From an uncultured Novosphingobium sp. (GTDB lineage: Bacteria > Pseudomonadota > Alphaproteobacteria > Sphingomonadales > Sphingomonadaceae), in the NCBI GenBank assembly GCA_946886075.1, contig CAMPHR010000006.1, positions 51,561 through 115,560 on the forward strand: a DNA stretch of 64,000 nt. The letters are read 5' to 3'. The position numbers and the translations under genes are program-made. Shown piece by piece: positions 34,506 to 42,507 of the stretch. The notes under the pieces were generated by a model. The model searched no databases, was not told the origin of the DNA, and saw nothing but the letters and a program-made list of their open reading frames with translations. Numbering within the stretch: position 1 is the stretch's first letter; the number at the start of each line of letters is the position of its first letter.

Positions 34506-35510
34506 ATGGCTGAATGGCGGCATCATTGGGCTGAGGTCAACGGCCTCACCATGCATTATGTCGAGCAGGGCGAGGGGCCGCTCGTCGTGCTGGCACACGG
34601 CTTCCCCCATAGCTGGTTCAGCTGGCGCCATCAGATCGCCGCCATCGCCGCCGCTGGGTATCGCGTCGTCGCGTTCGATCTGCGCGGCATGGGGCAGACC
34701 AGCGCCCCGGCTGAAGTGCAGGTCTATGATGTGCAGCATACGATGGGCGACCTTGTCGGCCTGCTCGATCATCTGGGCGAGGAACGGGCCGTATTCGCCG
34801 GTCTGGATTTCGGCCTCTTCGCCATTTACGACCTCGCCTATCATCACCCCGAACGCATGACCGCGATCATCGGGCTGGGCAATCCGGCCTGGCCTCACGA
34901 TCCCGACTGCTCACCCTTGACCGAAGCCCGCGATCTGGGAAGCAAGCATTTCTACCATATCGATTATTTCACAAGGCAGCCGGGCCTTGCGGAAGCCGCG
35001 CTGGATGCAGATCCGCGCGCCTTCCTCAAGCGGGTCTTCTACGCCCTGTCGGGTGATTATCATTATATCGATGTCTGGAGGCATCCGCCGGGAACCTCGT
35101 ATCTCGACGCCTTGCCCGAAGCGCCGCCATTGCCCTGGCCATGGCTCAGTGAATTGGAACTCGAATTCTTCGTGAACGACTATGCTCGCTCCGGATTTCG
35201 GGGCGGGCTCAACTGGTATCGCGCCATGGACCTGCGCTGGGCCTATCGCCGCAAGTTCGAGACTATTCCCAACCCGGTGCCATTCTATTTCCTGACCAGT
35301 GAAAATGACACGGACATGGAGGCATTTCACGGCGACGATCCGCTGGCAAAATTGCCGAGCCAATATGCCGACCTGCGCCGCGTCGAGATCTTGCCGAAGG
35401 CTGGCCATATGCTCCAGATGGAAAGATCAGATGAAGTCAGCGCCTGCATGGTGGAGTTCCTCGCAGAGATTGGGGAAGCTCAGCGGCGACCAAAATACGC
35501 GGGGGCTTGA
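34506..35510 (+). CDS. Alpha/beta hydrolase, epoxide-hydrolase-like
   Basis: The ATG at 34506 (GGAGAGG upstream) gives a 334-residue hydrolase. HGFPHSWFSWRHQI is the oxyanion-hole strand of epoxide hydrolases, and the nucleophile elbow is G-L-D101-F-G, an aspartate as in epoxide hydrolases and haloalkane dehalogenases. The late histidine is in LPKAGHMLQMERSDEV. The usual elbow GHDWG is changed to GLDFG, so substrate range may differ. It could open an epoxide or hydrolyse an ester or halide. It is divergent from putA, and an MFS transporter and a flavin monooxygenase gene follow on the same strand, suggesting a small degradative unit. Confidence 0.85.
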   Translation: MAEWRHHWAEVNGLTMHYVEQGEGPLVVLAHGFPHSWFSWRHQIAAIAAAGYRVVAFDLRGMGQTSAPAEVQVYDVQHTMGDLVGLLDHLGEERAVFAGLDFGLFAIYDLAYHHPERMTAIIGLGNPAWPHDPDCSPLTEARDLGSKHFYHIDYFTRQPGLAEAALDADPRAFLKRVFYALSGDYHYIDVWRHPPGTSYLDALPEAPPLPWPWLSELELEFFVNDYARSGFRGGLNWYRAMDLRWAYRRKFETIPNPVPFYFLTSENDTDMEAFHGDDPLAKLPSQYADLRRVEILPKAGHMLQMERSDEVSACMVEFLAEIGEAQRRPKYAGA

Positions 35511-35647
35511 CTAAAGGTTGACGCGGGCCAACTATTCGCCCGCTTTCGGGGAATGCAGTGCGCGAGTTCGAGTGATGCGGGCGCCGTCTTCCAGATATAG
35601 GCGGACGGTCGGGAAGCCCCCGTCTGATCGGACAAGGCGGTGAGTGC

Positions 35648-36922
35648 ATGACGCAAGATTTTCGCGCAGACACATCTGACATGGGATCGGCACGCCTTCG
35701 GCGCGGCATGCTGCTCCGCGCGATGCTTGCGCAGAATACCGGCACCGGCTGCGCCTTTGGCGGCCTTGGCGTCAGTGTTCTGACCCTTCAGGATCGCTAT
35801 GGCGCGTCCCTGGGCATGGCGACGATGGCGCTTTCCCTTGCCGTCCTCTCCATGACCGCATTCGGGCCCCTGACAGCCATTCTCATCACGCGCTGGGGCT
35901 TGCGGCGAGTCATGTCTGCAGGGGTACTGATCTCGCTCATCGGCTATGTCGCGCTTGCCTACGCGCCCAGCATGTTGCTCGCTCTCGCTGCATGTGGCCT
36001 CTTGATCGGGCCCGGAGCGGCGTTGTTCGCCGCCCTCCCGCCCGCGGTGCTGGCAGGCGGCTGGTATCCAGAGGCGCGGGGCAGGGTGATGGGGATCGCC
36101 TATCTTCCCCTGTTCGTCACCTTCATCCCGATGTTGGGCGTCAGCATCATCCAGGCCTATGGATTGAAGGCTTTGTTTCTCTCACTCGCCTTCGTGCATC
36201 TGCTGCTGCTGCCGCTCATGCTTGGCGTGGTCGATCCGCCGATCGAGGCGATGGATGATCAGGCCGCTGCCGCTGCGCCAGCTTTGGCGTCCCGGCATGT
36301 CGTCATCCTGGGCGGCGCGATGTTCTGGCTGATCACGGCGGCAGACGGCATCCTGAACGGCACCGCGATCGCAGGTGCGGCGCACATCTTGCCGATCGTT
36401 GAGGAATATAAGGTGTCCATAGAGGCGGGCGCCTTGCTGCTTTCCGTTTCGGGAGTTTCCAGCATGGTGGGCTCCCTTTTGGCGGGCTATGCCTGCGACC
36501 GCATCGGCGCGGCCAAAACGCTCGGCTTGGCCGGGGTGGGTTTCGCGCTTGCCTGGGTCATATTGGCGATAACCGGATGGATGCCCGCGCTGATCGCTTC
36601 CTCCTTCATCATCGGTCTTTGTGGTGCATCGGTTTTCCCGCCGCTCAATGCGCTGGTGGTTCAGCTATATGGTGCCGAGGCATTGCCAAAGGTTCTCAGC
36701 CTGCTCGGGGTGATGACGCTTCCCTTCGCCTTTCTCATGTCGCCCGCCGCGGGTTGGCTTCGCGATTTTGCCGGCAATTACGAGCCGGTCTTCATCGCGG
36801 TGGTGATCGCCAACGGGATAGCAGCCGCTATCTGCTTTGGCATAACCCGCTATTTGGCCCGCAATGGATCGCCGCTCGACGATATGCCCCACGCGGCCTT
36901 GTCGCCAGCGAACCCGGCCTGA
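35648..36922 (+). CDS. Major facilitator superfamily transporter
   Basis: A 424-residue membrane protein with 12 predicted helices and the MFS loop motif between helices 2 and 3 (ITRWGLRRVMSAG) repeated in the second half as GYACDRIGAAKTLG. The N-terminal half includes GGWYPEARGRVMGIAYLP, as in oxalate/formate-like and monocarboxylate-type MFS groups. It likely imports or exports a small organic acid. It begins 137 bp after the hydrolase gene and ends 155 bp before the monooxygenase gene, all in one direction, so the three may serve one substrate. The start ATG at 35648 is preceded by a weak GGTGAGTGC. Confidence 0.88.
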   Translation: MTQDFRADTSDMGSARLRRGMLLRAMLAQNTGTGCAFGGLGVSVLTLQDRYGASLGMATMALSLAVLSMTAFGPLTAILITRWGLRRVMSAGVLISLIGYVALAYAPSMLLALAACGLLIGPGAALFAALPPAVLAGGWYPEARGRVMGIAYLPLFVTFIPMLGVSIIQAYGLKALFLSLAFVHLLLLPLMLGVVDPPIEAMDDQAAAAAPALASRHVVILGGAMFWLITAADGILNGTAIAGAAHILPIVEEYKVSIEAGALLLSVSGVSSMVGSLLAGYACDRIGAAKTLGLAGVGFALAWVILAITGWMPALIASSFIIGLCGASVFPPLNALVVQLYGAEALPKVLSLLGVMTLPFAFLMSPAAGWLRDFAGNYEPVFIAVVIANGIAAAICFGITRYLARNGSPLDDMPHAALSPANPA

Positions 36923-37077
36923 TTCTTCCAGCCATCCGGAACGTTCAGGAGTCTGGCTCGACCAGCTGCTGCGCGCTTGATAAATGTTGAGCAATGCCAA
37001 CGATTGAGAATCTGCCGCCCTCCGGATCATCGGGGAAAATCTGATTCCAGATAAATCGAAGAGAGAGGTTGCCGAAA

Positions 37078-38382
37078 ATGGCCCATAAGAAATTCCACCT
37101 TGGCTATTTCACGAAATTCGGCGCCACGTCCTGGCCTGGCGATGGCAAGGAATTCGGCTCAGAATGGGCGGATGGGTCCTATCACAAGGAATTGGCCAAG
37201 ATGCTGGAAGCGGCCAAGTTCGACTTCATCTTCTTCGAGGATACGACGATCGTGGGCGATCGCTATGCCGGTTCGATGGAGCTTGATCTCAAGAATGCGA
37301 CCCTCGCACCCAAGCTCGATCCCTTGCCGCTGCTGCCGGTGATGGCGCAAGATACTTCGCATATCGGGTTGATCGCAACCGCCTCGACGACGTTCTATCC
37401 GCCCTATCTGCTCGCGCGCCTGCTTTCCACCATCGATTCCCTGACAAAGGGCCGGGCGGGGTGGAACATGGTGACGTCGAGCGAGAAAAACGCGGCGTTG
37501 AACTTCGGCCTGGAAAAGCTGCTGCCGCCCAACGAACGCTATGACATCGCCGATGAATTTGTCGAGCTGTGCAAGAAGCTTTGGGACTCCTGGGAAGAAG
37601 GCGCGCTTGTCGCAAACACTGAAACAGGCGTTTATGTCGACCACACGAAGGTCCACACAGTGAATTTCGAGGGCAAGCATTTTCGTTCGCGCGGGCCGTT
37701 GAACACCCTGCGATCACCCCAAGGCTATCCGGTCCTGGCGCAGGCGGGCGCATCCGAACGCGGCCGTGATTTTTCGTCCAAGAATGCTGAAGTCGTGCTC
37801 GGCATGATGACCGGCGGCGTGAAGGGGATGAAGGCCTATCGGGAGGACATCCGGAACCGTGCCGAAAAGCAGGGCCGTAACCCCGACGACGTCAAGGTCT
37901 TCTTCCTGACCCCGATCAACATCCTGCCCGAAGGCGGCGAGATCCCCGAAATGACCGAGGCGCAGAAGCAGGCCGCGTTCGAGCATAATATCGTCATGGC
38001 CTCATCCTCGCTGGACGTCGATTTCTCGCAATATGACCTGGATGCGCCGGTTCCGCAGGACATCAAGGCAGGCGGCCATACCAGCGCGCTTGAGCATATG
38101 AAGAAGGCAGGGCGCGAAGAGGGCAAGTCCCTGCGCGACCTCTTCTCATCAGGAAAGGGCGGCAGCGGCTCGCGCTTCAGGGGTACGCCGCAGCAGATCG
38201 CGGACCAGCTGATGGAGGTCATGGACGAAGTTGGCGGCGACGGCATCCTGATCGAAGGATCGGGCTATAACCACCAGCTTCCCGGCTTGCTGAACGGCGT
38301 CATTCCTGCGCTTCAAAAGGCGGGCGCGGTGCGCACCGAATATGAGGGCACGACGCTGCGCGAGATCCTCCGGGAGTTCTAG
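37078..38382 (+). CDS. FMN-dependent monooxygenase of the NtaA/SnaA/DszA (bacterial luciferase-like) family
   Basis: The ATG at 37078 (GAGAGAGG upstream) yields 434 residues. The pattern is that of the NtaA/SnaA/DszA subgroup: FDFIFFEDTTIVGDRYAG, then STTFYPPYLLARLLSTIDSL, KGRAGWNMVTSSEKNAALNF with the family's GWNxVTS, and RSPQGYPVLAQAGASERGRD. These enzymes use FMNH2 from a separate reductase and oxygen to cleave C-N, C-S or C-C bonds in chelators, sulfones or ketones. No flavin reductase gene lies nearby, so reduced flavin must come from elsewhere. It follows the hydrolase and MFS genes. The true substrate cannot be inferred. Confidence 0.92.
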   Translation: MAHKKFHLGYFTKFGATSWPGDGKEFGSEWADGSYHKELAKMLEAAKFDFIFFEDTTIVGDRYAGSMELDLKNATLAPKLDPLPLLPVMAQDTSHIGLIATASTTFYPPYLLARLLSTIDSLTKGRAGWNMVTSSEKNAALNFGLEKLLPPNERYDIADEFVELCKKLWDSWEEGALVANTETGVYVDHTKVHTVNFEGKHFRSRGPLNTLRSPQGYPVLAQAGASERGRDFSSKNAEVVLGMMTGGVKGMKAYREDIRNRAEKQGRNPDDVKVFFLTPINILPEGGEIPEMTEAQKQAAFEHNIVMASSSLDVDFSQYDLDAPVPQDIKAGGHTSALEHMKKAGREEGKSLRDLFSSGKGGSGSRFRGTPQQIADQLMEVMDEVGGDGILIEGSGYNHQLPGLLNGVIPALQKAGAVRTEYEGTTLREILREF

Positions 38383-38502
38383 GCTCTAGTCAGCGGGCCT
38401 AGCCACCATTGGTCGCTCGCCTCTTGCCACACCATATCGTGCGTCTAAGGAACGGAATGATAATGCTCTGAATTGAAAAGATACGATAAAAAAGAGGTCG
38501 CA

Positions 38503-39129
38503 ATGACGCGGGTATTGGTGGCAGAGGATGATCCGCTTACCTTGAGCGGCATCAGCATGCTTCTCGACAAGACCAATTTCGAAGTGGTCGCTACAGTGAA
38601 CACCGGGACGGCAGCATTGGATGCGCTGCCGAAGGCCCGGCCGGACATGCTGATCCTCGACAACAGCATGCCCGAACGCACCGGGCTCGACGTGCTGCGC
38701 ACGCTGCGCCATCGCGGCGATAATCGCTCAGTCATCCTGCTGACGGGCGGCATCAATGACCAGGCGACGAAGGAAGCCATGCAATTGGGCGTGGACGGCA
38801 TCGTCATCAAATCGACCGCGCCTCGCGACCTGCTCACTTGCCTTGAAACCGTGGTGCAGGGGCGGCGCTGGCTCGACCAGGAAGTCATGCAGCGCGCCAT
38901 GCAACTCGCGATGTCGCCCGATGCCCCACGCGATCCCCTGGAGGCTCTGAGCGCGCGTGAACGCGCCGTCGCCTCGCTCGCGCAGCGGGGGTTGCGTAAC
39001 AAGGAAATCGCCGACGAACTGGGCCTGACCGAAGGAACGGTGAAGGTTCATCTGCACAAGGTGTTCGAAAAGCTTGGGCTGCGTGGCCGGACCGAACTCA
39101 TCCTGCTCGCGCAGGACCGCGAAGACTGA
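38503..39129 (+). CDS. Orphan NarL/FixJ-type response regulator
   Basis: ATG 38503 is chosen for the AAGAGGTCG upstream and the direct start of the receiver domain (MTRVLVAEDDPLTL); 208 residues follow. D53 in LILDNSMPERTG is the phosphorylation site and K103 in GIVIKSTAP the conserved lysine. The LuxR helix-turn-helix is LSARERAVASLAQRGLRNKE, then GTVKVHLHKVFEKLG. No kinase gene is adjacent, so its partner lies elsewhere or it acts by another signal. It sits 133 bp before the first pilus-subunit gene on the same strand and is the obvious candidate regulator of that locus. Confidence 0.92.
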   Translation: MTRVLVAEDDPLTLSGISMLLDKTNFEVVATVNTGTAALDALPKARPDMLILDNSMPERTGLDVLRTLRHRGDNRSVILLTGGINDQATKEAMQLGVDGIVIKSTAPRDLLTCLETVVQGRRWLDQEVMQRAMQLAMSPDAPRDPLEALSARERAVASLAQRGLRNKEIADELGLTEGTVKVHLHKVFEKLGLRGRTELILLAQDRED

Positions 39130-39262
39130 CATTATACCGAAAGAGATAGGCGCTTTCATCCGAAGGTAAGCGCGCTTCTTGCCGGGGGTTGAATGTTTCT
39201 GTCCCCTTAAATGGAGCATTTGCCGATCAGGGCAGCGGTCTTGGACCGCGCATGATAGGCGA

Positions 39263-39874
39263 ATGATGAAGCGGTTTTTGATCCTTTGCATGGCGATGAT
39301 GGTGGCGGCGTTCAGCCTTGCCAGCCCGTCCGCGTATGCGCAGGTCACCGCCTATGCCTCTGGTCAGGGATCAGTAAACAGCATCACCGTGGGGGTCGAT
39401 GTGCGCGCCTCCGTTCGCGGCCGTTGTGGCTTCGCGACCGGGGGCGCGCCTACCGGCAGCATCGACCAGGCGGATTTCGACCAGACCGGTTTTACCAAGG
39501 ATTTTGCGATCCAGCTCAATTGCAGCGGCGCATCGCGCATCGCCATCTCGTCTGCCAATGGCGGCATGGCGGCGGCCCCGACTAGCGGGCAGGGCTATTC
39601 CGCCAAGGCGCCCTATCAAGTCGCGCTGCGCATGGTGGCGGATAATGGCACCAGCGCTTCCGCCTCCTGCGACGCATCCGCGCTCGCATCGGGCGGTGCT
39701 TGCAGCTTTGCCGGCGTGGCTGGCGAGACAAAGGGGCTCCGCCTCGCGGGCGCATCCACCAAAGCGAACGGCTCCTACCTCCGCGTCAGCGCCCCTGCCT
39801 ATTCCGGCGCAGACACCCTGATCGCGGGCCGCTACAGCGACACATTGTCGATCACGGTTAGCGTTTCTCCTTAA
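39263..39874 (+). CDS. Spore-coat-U (SCPU) domain pilus subunit
   Basis: ATG 39263 (or 39266) starts a protein of about 203 residues with a signal peptide, FLILCMAMMVAAFSLASPSA then YAQ. The mature part has the SCPU layout of secreted pilins: an early cysteine in SVRGRCGFATGG, a second in IQLNCSGAS, a pair near CDASALASGGAC, and the closing strand IAGRYSDTLSITVSVSP, which resembles the last, donor-complemented strand of chaperone-usher subunits. It is probably a structural or tip subunit of the pilus encoded downstream. The response regulator lies just before it. Upstream in-frame codons to 39179 are ignored because they precede the signal peptide. Confidence 0.8.
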   Translation: MMKRFLILCMAMMVAAFSLASPSAYAQVTAYASGQGSVNSITVGVDVRASVRGRCGFATGGAPTGSIDQADFDQTGFTKDFAIQLNCSGASRIAISSANGGMAAAPTSGQGYSAKAPYQVALRMVADNGTSASASCDASALASGGACSFAGVAGETKGLRLAGASTKANGSYLRVSAPAYSGADTLIAGRYSDTLSITVSVSP

Positions 39875-39934
39875 AATGCTGATAAGTAGTTAGAATGAGT
39901 GATCTTTCACGAATGGAGAGCATTGTCATGATCT

Positions 39935-40261
39935 ATGACGCGGACAATCTCCCCTCCGGCCTGCAGCCAGACCGTCAAGCGCCCGATCGCCTGGGCGGCG
40001 GCGATCCTGTTCCTCACGCCGGTGCAGGCGCAGGCAGGCGCGCAGTTCGACATAGTCGGTCATGTCGCGCCGCGATGCTGGGTTTCGAACGCAGCGCTGC
40101 TGCCGCAACCCGCGACGCAGGGAAGCGCGATCTGCAATCAGGCGCGTCCCGCCCTGCAATCGCGCGTCCGCGTGCTGGAGACGGCCGGGACATTGCAGCC
40201 GCTCAGGCCTCAACCATCAGCCCGCACCGCGCTGGAGATCATCGTCTCGCCCCAGCTGTGA
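39935..40261 (+). CDS. Small secreted protein of the pilus locus
   Basis: A 108-residue reading frame beginning MTRTISPPACSQTVKRPIAW has a good signal peptide (WAAAILFLTPVQAQA) and a mature part with two cysteines: HVAPRCWVSNAALLPQP and GSAICNQARPALQSRV. Its stop overlaps the next gene's GTG as GTGA. The competing frame from 39895 is longer but poor in secretion features, so I take this one as coding. It may be a minor subunit or adaptor, as its cysteine pair and terminal ALEIIVSPQL strand are pilin-like. No named family is recognised. The Shine-Dalgarno GGAGAG lies 17 nt away, so the start is uncertain. Confidence 0.6.
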   Translation: MTRTISPPACSQTVKRPIAWAAAILFLTPVQAQAGAQFDIVGHVAPRCWVSNAALLPQPATQGSAICNQARPALQSRVRVLETAGTLQPLRPQPSARTALEIIVSPQL

Positions 40262-41295
40262 TCGGCTGGAAAGCCGGGCTCGCCATCGCCGCATTGATCG
40301 GCGCGAGCATGGCGGCGGCTCCCGCAGAAGCGCAGTCGCAAATATCCTCCGTCTGCGGCGTGACCGGCAGCGCGACCGCGCCCGCCAGCATAACCTATGA
40401 TCCCTTCTCGCCCTCCGGCCTTTCCGAAGTCACCATCCCGCTGGTCCTCCGACGCAATCGTGGTTTGATCATCGGCCGCACGAACGAAGTCAGCCTTGTC
40501 CTGGTCGCGCCATCAGGCACACCGCCGCTGGACATCACCTATCGGGGCTATCGGGTGCTCTATCCTGAAGGATCAACCGCCGGGCGTCCGCGCGCGCTCG
40601 ATTCGAAGGACAACGGCGCGGGCGCTGCGGGCGAGATTCGCTATGACTTCGGCAGCCTCTTCGCGTCCGACCTCTCGACCGCACTCAACCTGCGCGTGTC
40701 GGTGCCGCCCGGCACCGATCTGTCCGCAGGCGATCCGATCATCCTCGACATGCTCTATATCTGCTCGGGCGAGAATGGGATGCTGAGCGTGCCCGTGCCA
40801 ACGCGCGATACCGGATCGATCAGGATCAACGTGAATACGGTCAGCGCGCTTCAGGCCTATTATGCGGGCGCGGCGCTCGACTTCGGTGAAATCGGCGATG
40901 TCACGACCGCGCAGGTCCAGGCCGCGCCAGACCGTTATACGACATCGACGGCCAATGCGCTCAAGGTCCGCAGCTCCGGCGCCTATGAAGTGCAGGTGCG
41001 GTCCCAAAATGATTTCCGCCTGACCTTCCCCGGCGGCAATCTAGGCGACGCCGCGCAGACGATCCGCTACAGCGCCCGCTTCCTGGGGCAGGAGGTCACG
41101 TCTAACGCATCCTTCGGCACGCGCACCTGCGCGCGCGCGGGCGTCGGCGGCGAAGCGGGCACGCTGCCCCTGCGCGCGACGCTGAAGGAAGGCGGCGCGG
41201 CCAAGACCCCCGCCACCAACTATGCCGATATAATCAGCATCACCTTCACCCCGATCGTGTCCGCCGCGTCGGCGACCAACTGTGCGGGGCTGTAG
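40258..41295 (+). CDS. Large secreted pilus-locus protein, probable tip or minor subunit
   Basis: The GTG at 40258 overlaps the preceding stop and starts a 345-residue protein with a clear signal peptide (IGWKAGLAIAALIGASMAAA, then PAEAQ). Upstream codons of the same frame back to 39895 are not used. The mature protein has two beta-rich halves, one with cysteines in SSVCGVTG and DMLYICSGENGM, the other in FGTRTCARAG and ATNCAGL. The second half ends NYADIISITFTP, like a pilin's final strand. A two-domain subunit (receptor plus pilin domain) is typical of pilus tips, so it may be the adhesin. No specific family is recognised; function is inferred from location. Confidence 0.65.
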   Translation: MIGWKAGLAIAALIGASMAAAPAEAQSQISSVCGVTGSATAPASITYDPFSPSGLSEVTIPLVLRRNRGLIIGRTNEVSLVLVAPSGTPPLDITYRGYRVLYPEGSTAGRPRALDSKDNGAGAAGEIRYDFGSLFASDLSTALNLRVSVPPGTDLSAGDPIILDMLYICSGENGMLSVPVPTRDTGSIRINVNTVSALQAYYAGAALDFGEIGDVTTAQVQAAPDRYTTSTANALKVRSSGAYEVQVRSQNDFRLTFPGGNLGDAAQTIRYSARFLGQEVTSNASFGTRTCARAGVGGEAGTLPLRATLKEGGAAKTPATNYADIISITFTPIVSAASATNCAGL

Positions 41296-41363
41296 CGCGG
41301 ACCTATCAACTGCTCATTCGAAACGAGAGCGGATTGCTTTTTTGCAACCGTTTCTCTCCACCC

Positions 41364-41410
41364 GTTCGGGCTGAGCTTGTCGAAGCCTTTTCCTGAGCCT
41401 GTCGAAGGGC
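41364..41410. repeat. Dispersed sphingomonad-type repeat (TTCG...CTGAGC...GTCGAAG)
   Basis: Two related units lie head to tail: GTTCGGGCTGAGCTTGTCGA (41364) and CCTGAGCCTGTCGAAGGGC (41392). The same motif recurs at 53478-53525. Such CTGAGC/GTCGAAG elements are common between genes in sphingomonads. This one lies in the 286-bp gap before the main pilin gene and might separate transcripts. No gene is seen in the rest of the gap. Confidence 0.7.
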
Positions 41411-41581
41411 GGAGGGCGAACCGTGCCTCCCAACGCCCGCCCGCTATATCGTCCGGTATAGCGCCTTATCTCCTGAAGTTAGGGCGATTTTCGCTGATCG
41501 CTGAATGTGTTGGGCGCGTGATTCGCCGTATCTCCAATCTCGTCGGGGCGATTGGAACCCCAGTCACTTTGGAGATACGAA

Positions 41582-42139
41582 ATGAAGAAGCTGCTTGTTT
41601 CCGCCCTGATGTTCGGTTCGGTCGCCACTGCCGCTCCCGCCTTCGCACAGGCCAGCGGTTCGGTCGATGTCAGCGGTACGGTCGCCGCCAAGTGCTCGGC
41701 CGTGACGCCGATCAGCGGCAGCATCACGCTGGGCGAACTTGCCAAGACCGACGGCACCGTTGATCCCGCTTTCGCCAGCAACACGGGCGGGCTCAGCCGC
41801 ACCTTCACCATCAAGTGCAACGGCGCCAACCCCAAGCTGACCGTCGAGGCCAAGCCGCTGGTGAACGCTGCAGCCACCAACTCGCCGAACGGCTACACCA
41901 ACACGGTCCACTATACCGCGACGGTCGTTGCAACCGGTGCCAAGGGCGGCAGCGCAACCGTGGCTGATCAGTCGCTCAGCTCCGGCGCGACTTCGGGCCA
42001 GGTCGGTGATCGTCTGGCGGCTGTTTCCAACAACCTCTCGCTCACGGTCGGCAGCGGCCTGACGTCGGACTCCACCGCGATCCTCGACGCTGGCACCTAT
42101 GCTGGCAAGGTCGAAATCACGGTCGCTCCGGCCGCCTGA
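41582..42139 (+). CDS. Major pilin-like subunit
   Basis: ATG 41582 follows GGAGATACGAA and a 185-residue protein results. The signal peptide is MKKLLVSALMFGSVATAAPA then FAQ. The mature part is small, rich in Gly, Ser, Thr and Ala, with cysteines in AAKCSAVTPIS and TIKCNGANP that probably form the pilin disulfide, and ends LDAGTYAGKVEITVAPAA, a typical donated last strand. It has its own promoter gap and a hairpin just after it, as expected for the most abundant subunit. Chaperone and usher genes follow. The N-terminal SGSVDVSGTV stretch could be the donor strand that fills the neighbouring subunit. Confidence 0.82.
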   Translation: MKKLLVSALMFGSVATAAPAFAQASGSVDVSGTVAAKCSAVTPISGSITLGELAKTDGTVDPAFASNTGGLSRTFTIKCNGANPKLTVEAKPLVNAAATNSPNGYTNTVHYTATVVATGAKGGSATVADQSLSSGATSGQVGDRLAAVSNNLSLTVGSGLTSDSTAILDAGTYAGKVEITVAPAA

Positions 42140-42151
42140 TAAAGGATTTCG

Positions 42152-42176
42152 GGCAGGCCCGTTCATCGGACCTGCC
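42152..42176 (+). terminator. Partial terminator/attenuator after the major pilin gene
   Basis: The inverted repeat GGCAGGCCCG-TTCAT-CGGACCTGCC has nine paired bases and one C/A mismatch, and begins 12 nt after the pilin stop. No T-run follows, so it may stabilise the pilin mRNA end or reduce read-through to the chaperone and usher genes. Confidence 0.45.
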
Positions 42177-42193
42177 TGATCCAAGCCCGGAGC

Positions 42194-42367
42194 ATGGACG
42201 TGCAAGACCCTCGCGCACTGGCGGCAGAGCTGCGGATCCGGGCTATCGAGGCCGAGGACGATCAGCGCGCCGATCTCCTGTTCCTGGCGGCAGAATATGA
42301 ACGGATGGCGGATGCGCCACCGCTTTCATCCGGTGGGGAGCAGGTGAAAGTCCGCCTGCCCCGTTGA
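42194..42367 (+). CDS. Small cytoplasmic protein of 57 residues
   Basis: This short frame reads MDVQDPRALAAELRIRAIEA, then EDDQRADLLFLAAEYERMAD, and ends VKVRLPR. It is a charged helical hairpin without a signal peptide. Similar short proteins with an LAAEYERLA-like end occur in many alphaproteobacteria, where they are of unknown function. A GGAG is just before the ATG (CCCGGAGC). It lies between the pilin and chaperone genes, on the same strand, so it is transcribed with them. Whether it takes part in pilus formation or is a regulatory peptide is unknown. Confidence 0.5.
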   Translation: MDVQDPRALAAELRIRAIEAEDDQRADLLFLAAEYERMADAPPLSSGGEQVKVRLPR

Positions 42368-42507
42368 TGCTCCCGTGCAACAGTGCATCCCTTCCGGATG
42401 AACCTCTGCGCGATTTCGGCTTTTTCTGTCTTGGCGGCGACCACGCATACGTTCATCGTCTTGCCAGCCGTCACGGTGAAATGGCCCAAGCTGTTAGGAG
42501 CAAGCCT

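Noticed and set aside
39895..40257. N-terminal 121 codons of a long frame continuing into the large pilus-locus protein
   Set aside because: They encode Ala/Arg/Gly-rich sequence with no signal peptide at the start, and overlap a better secreted frame. The signal peptide at GTG 40258 shows the true beginning.
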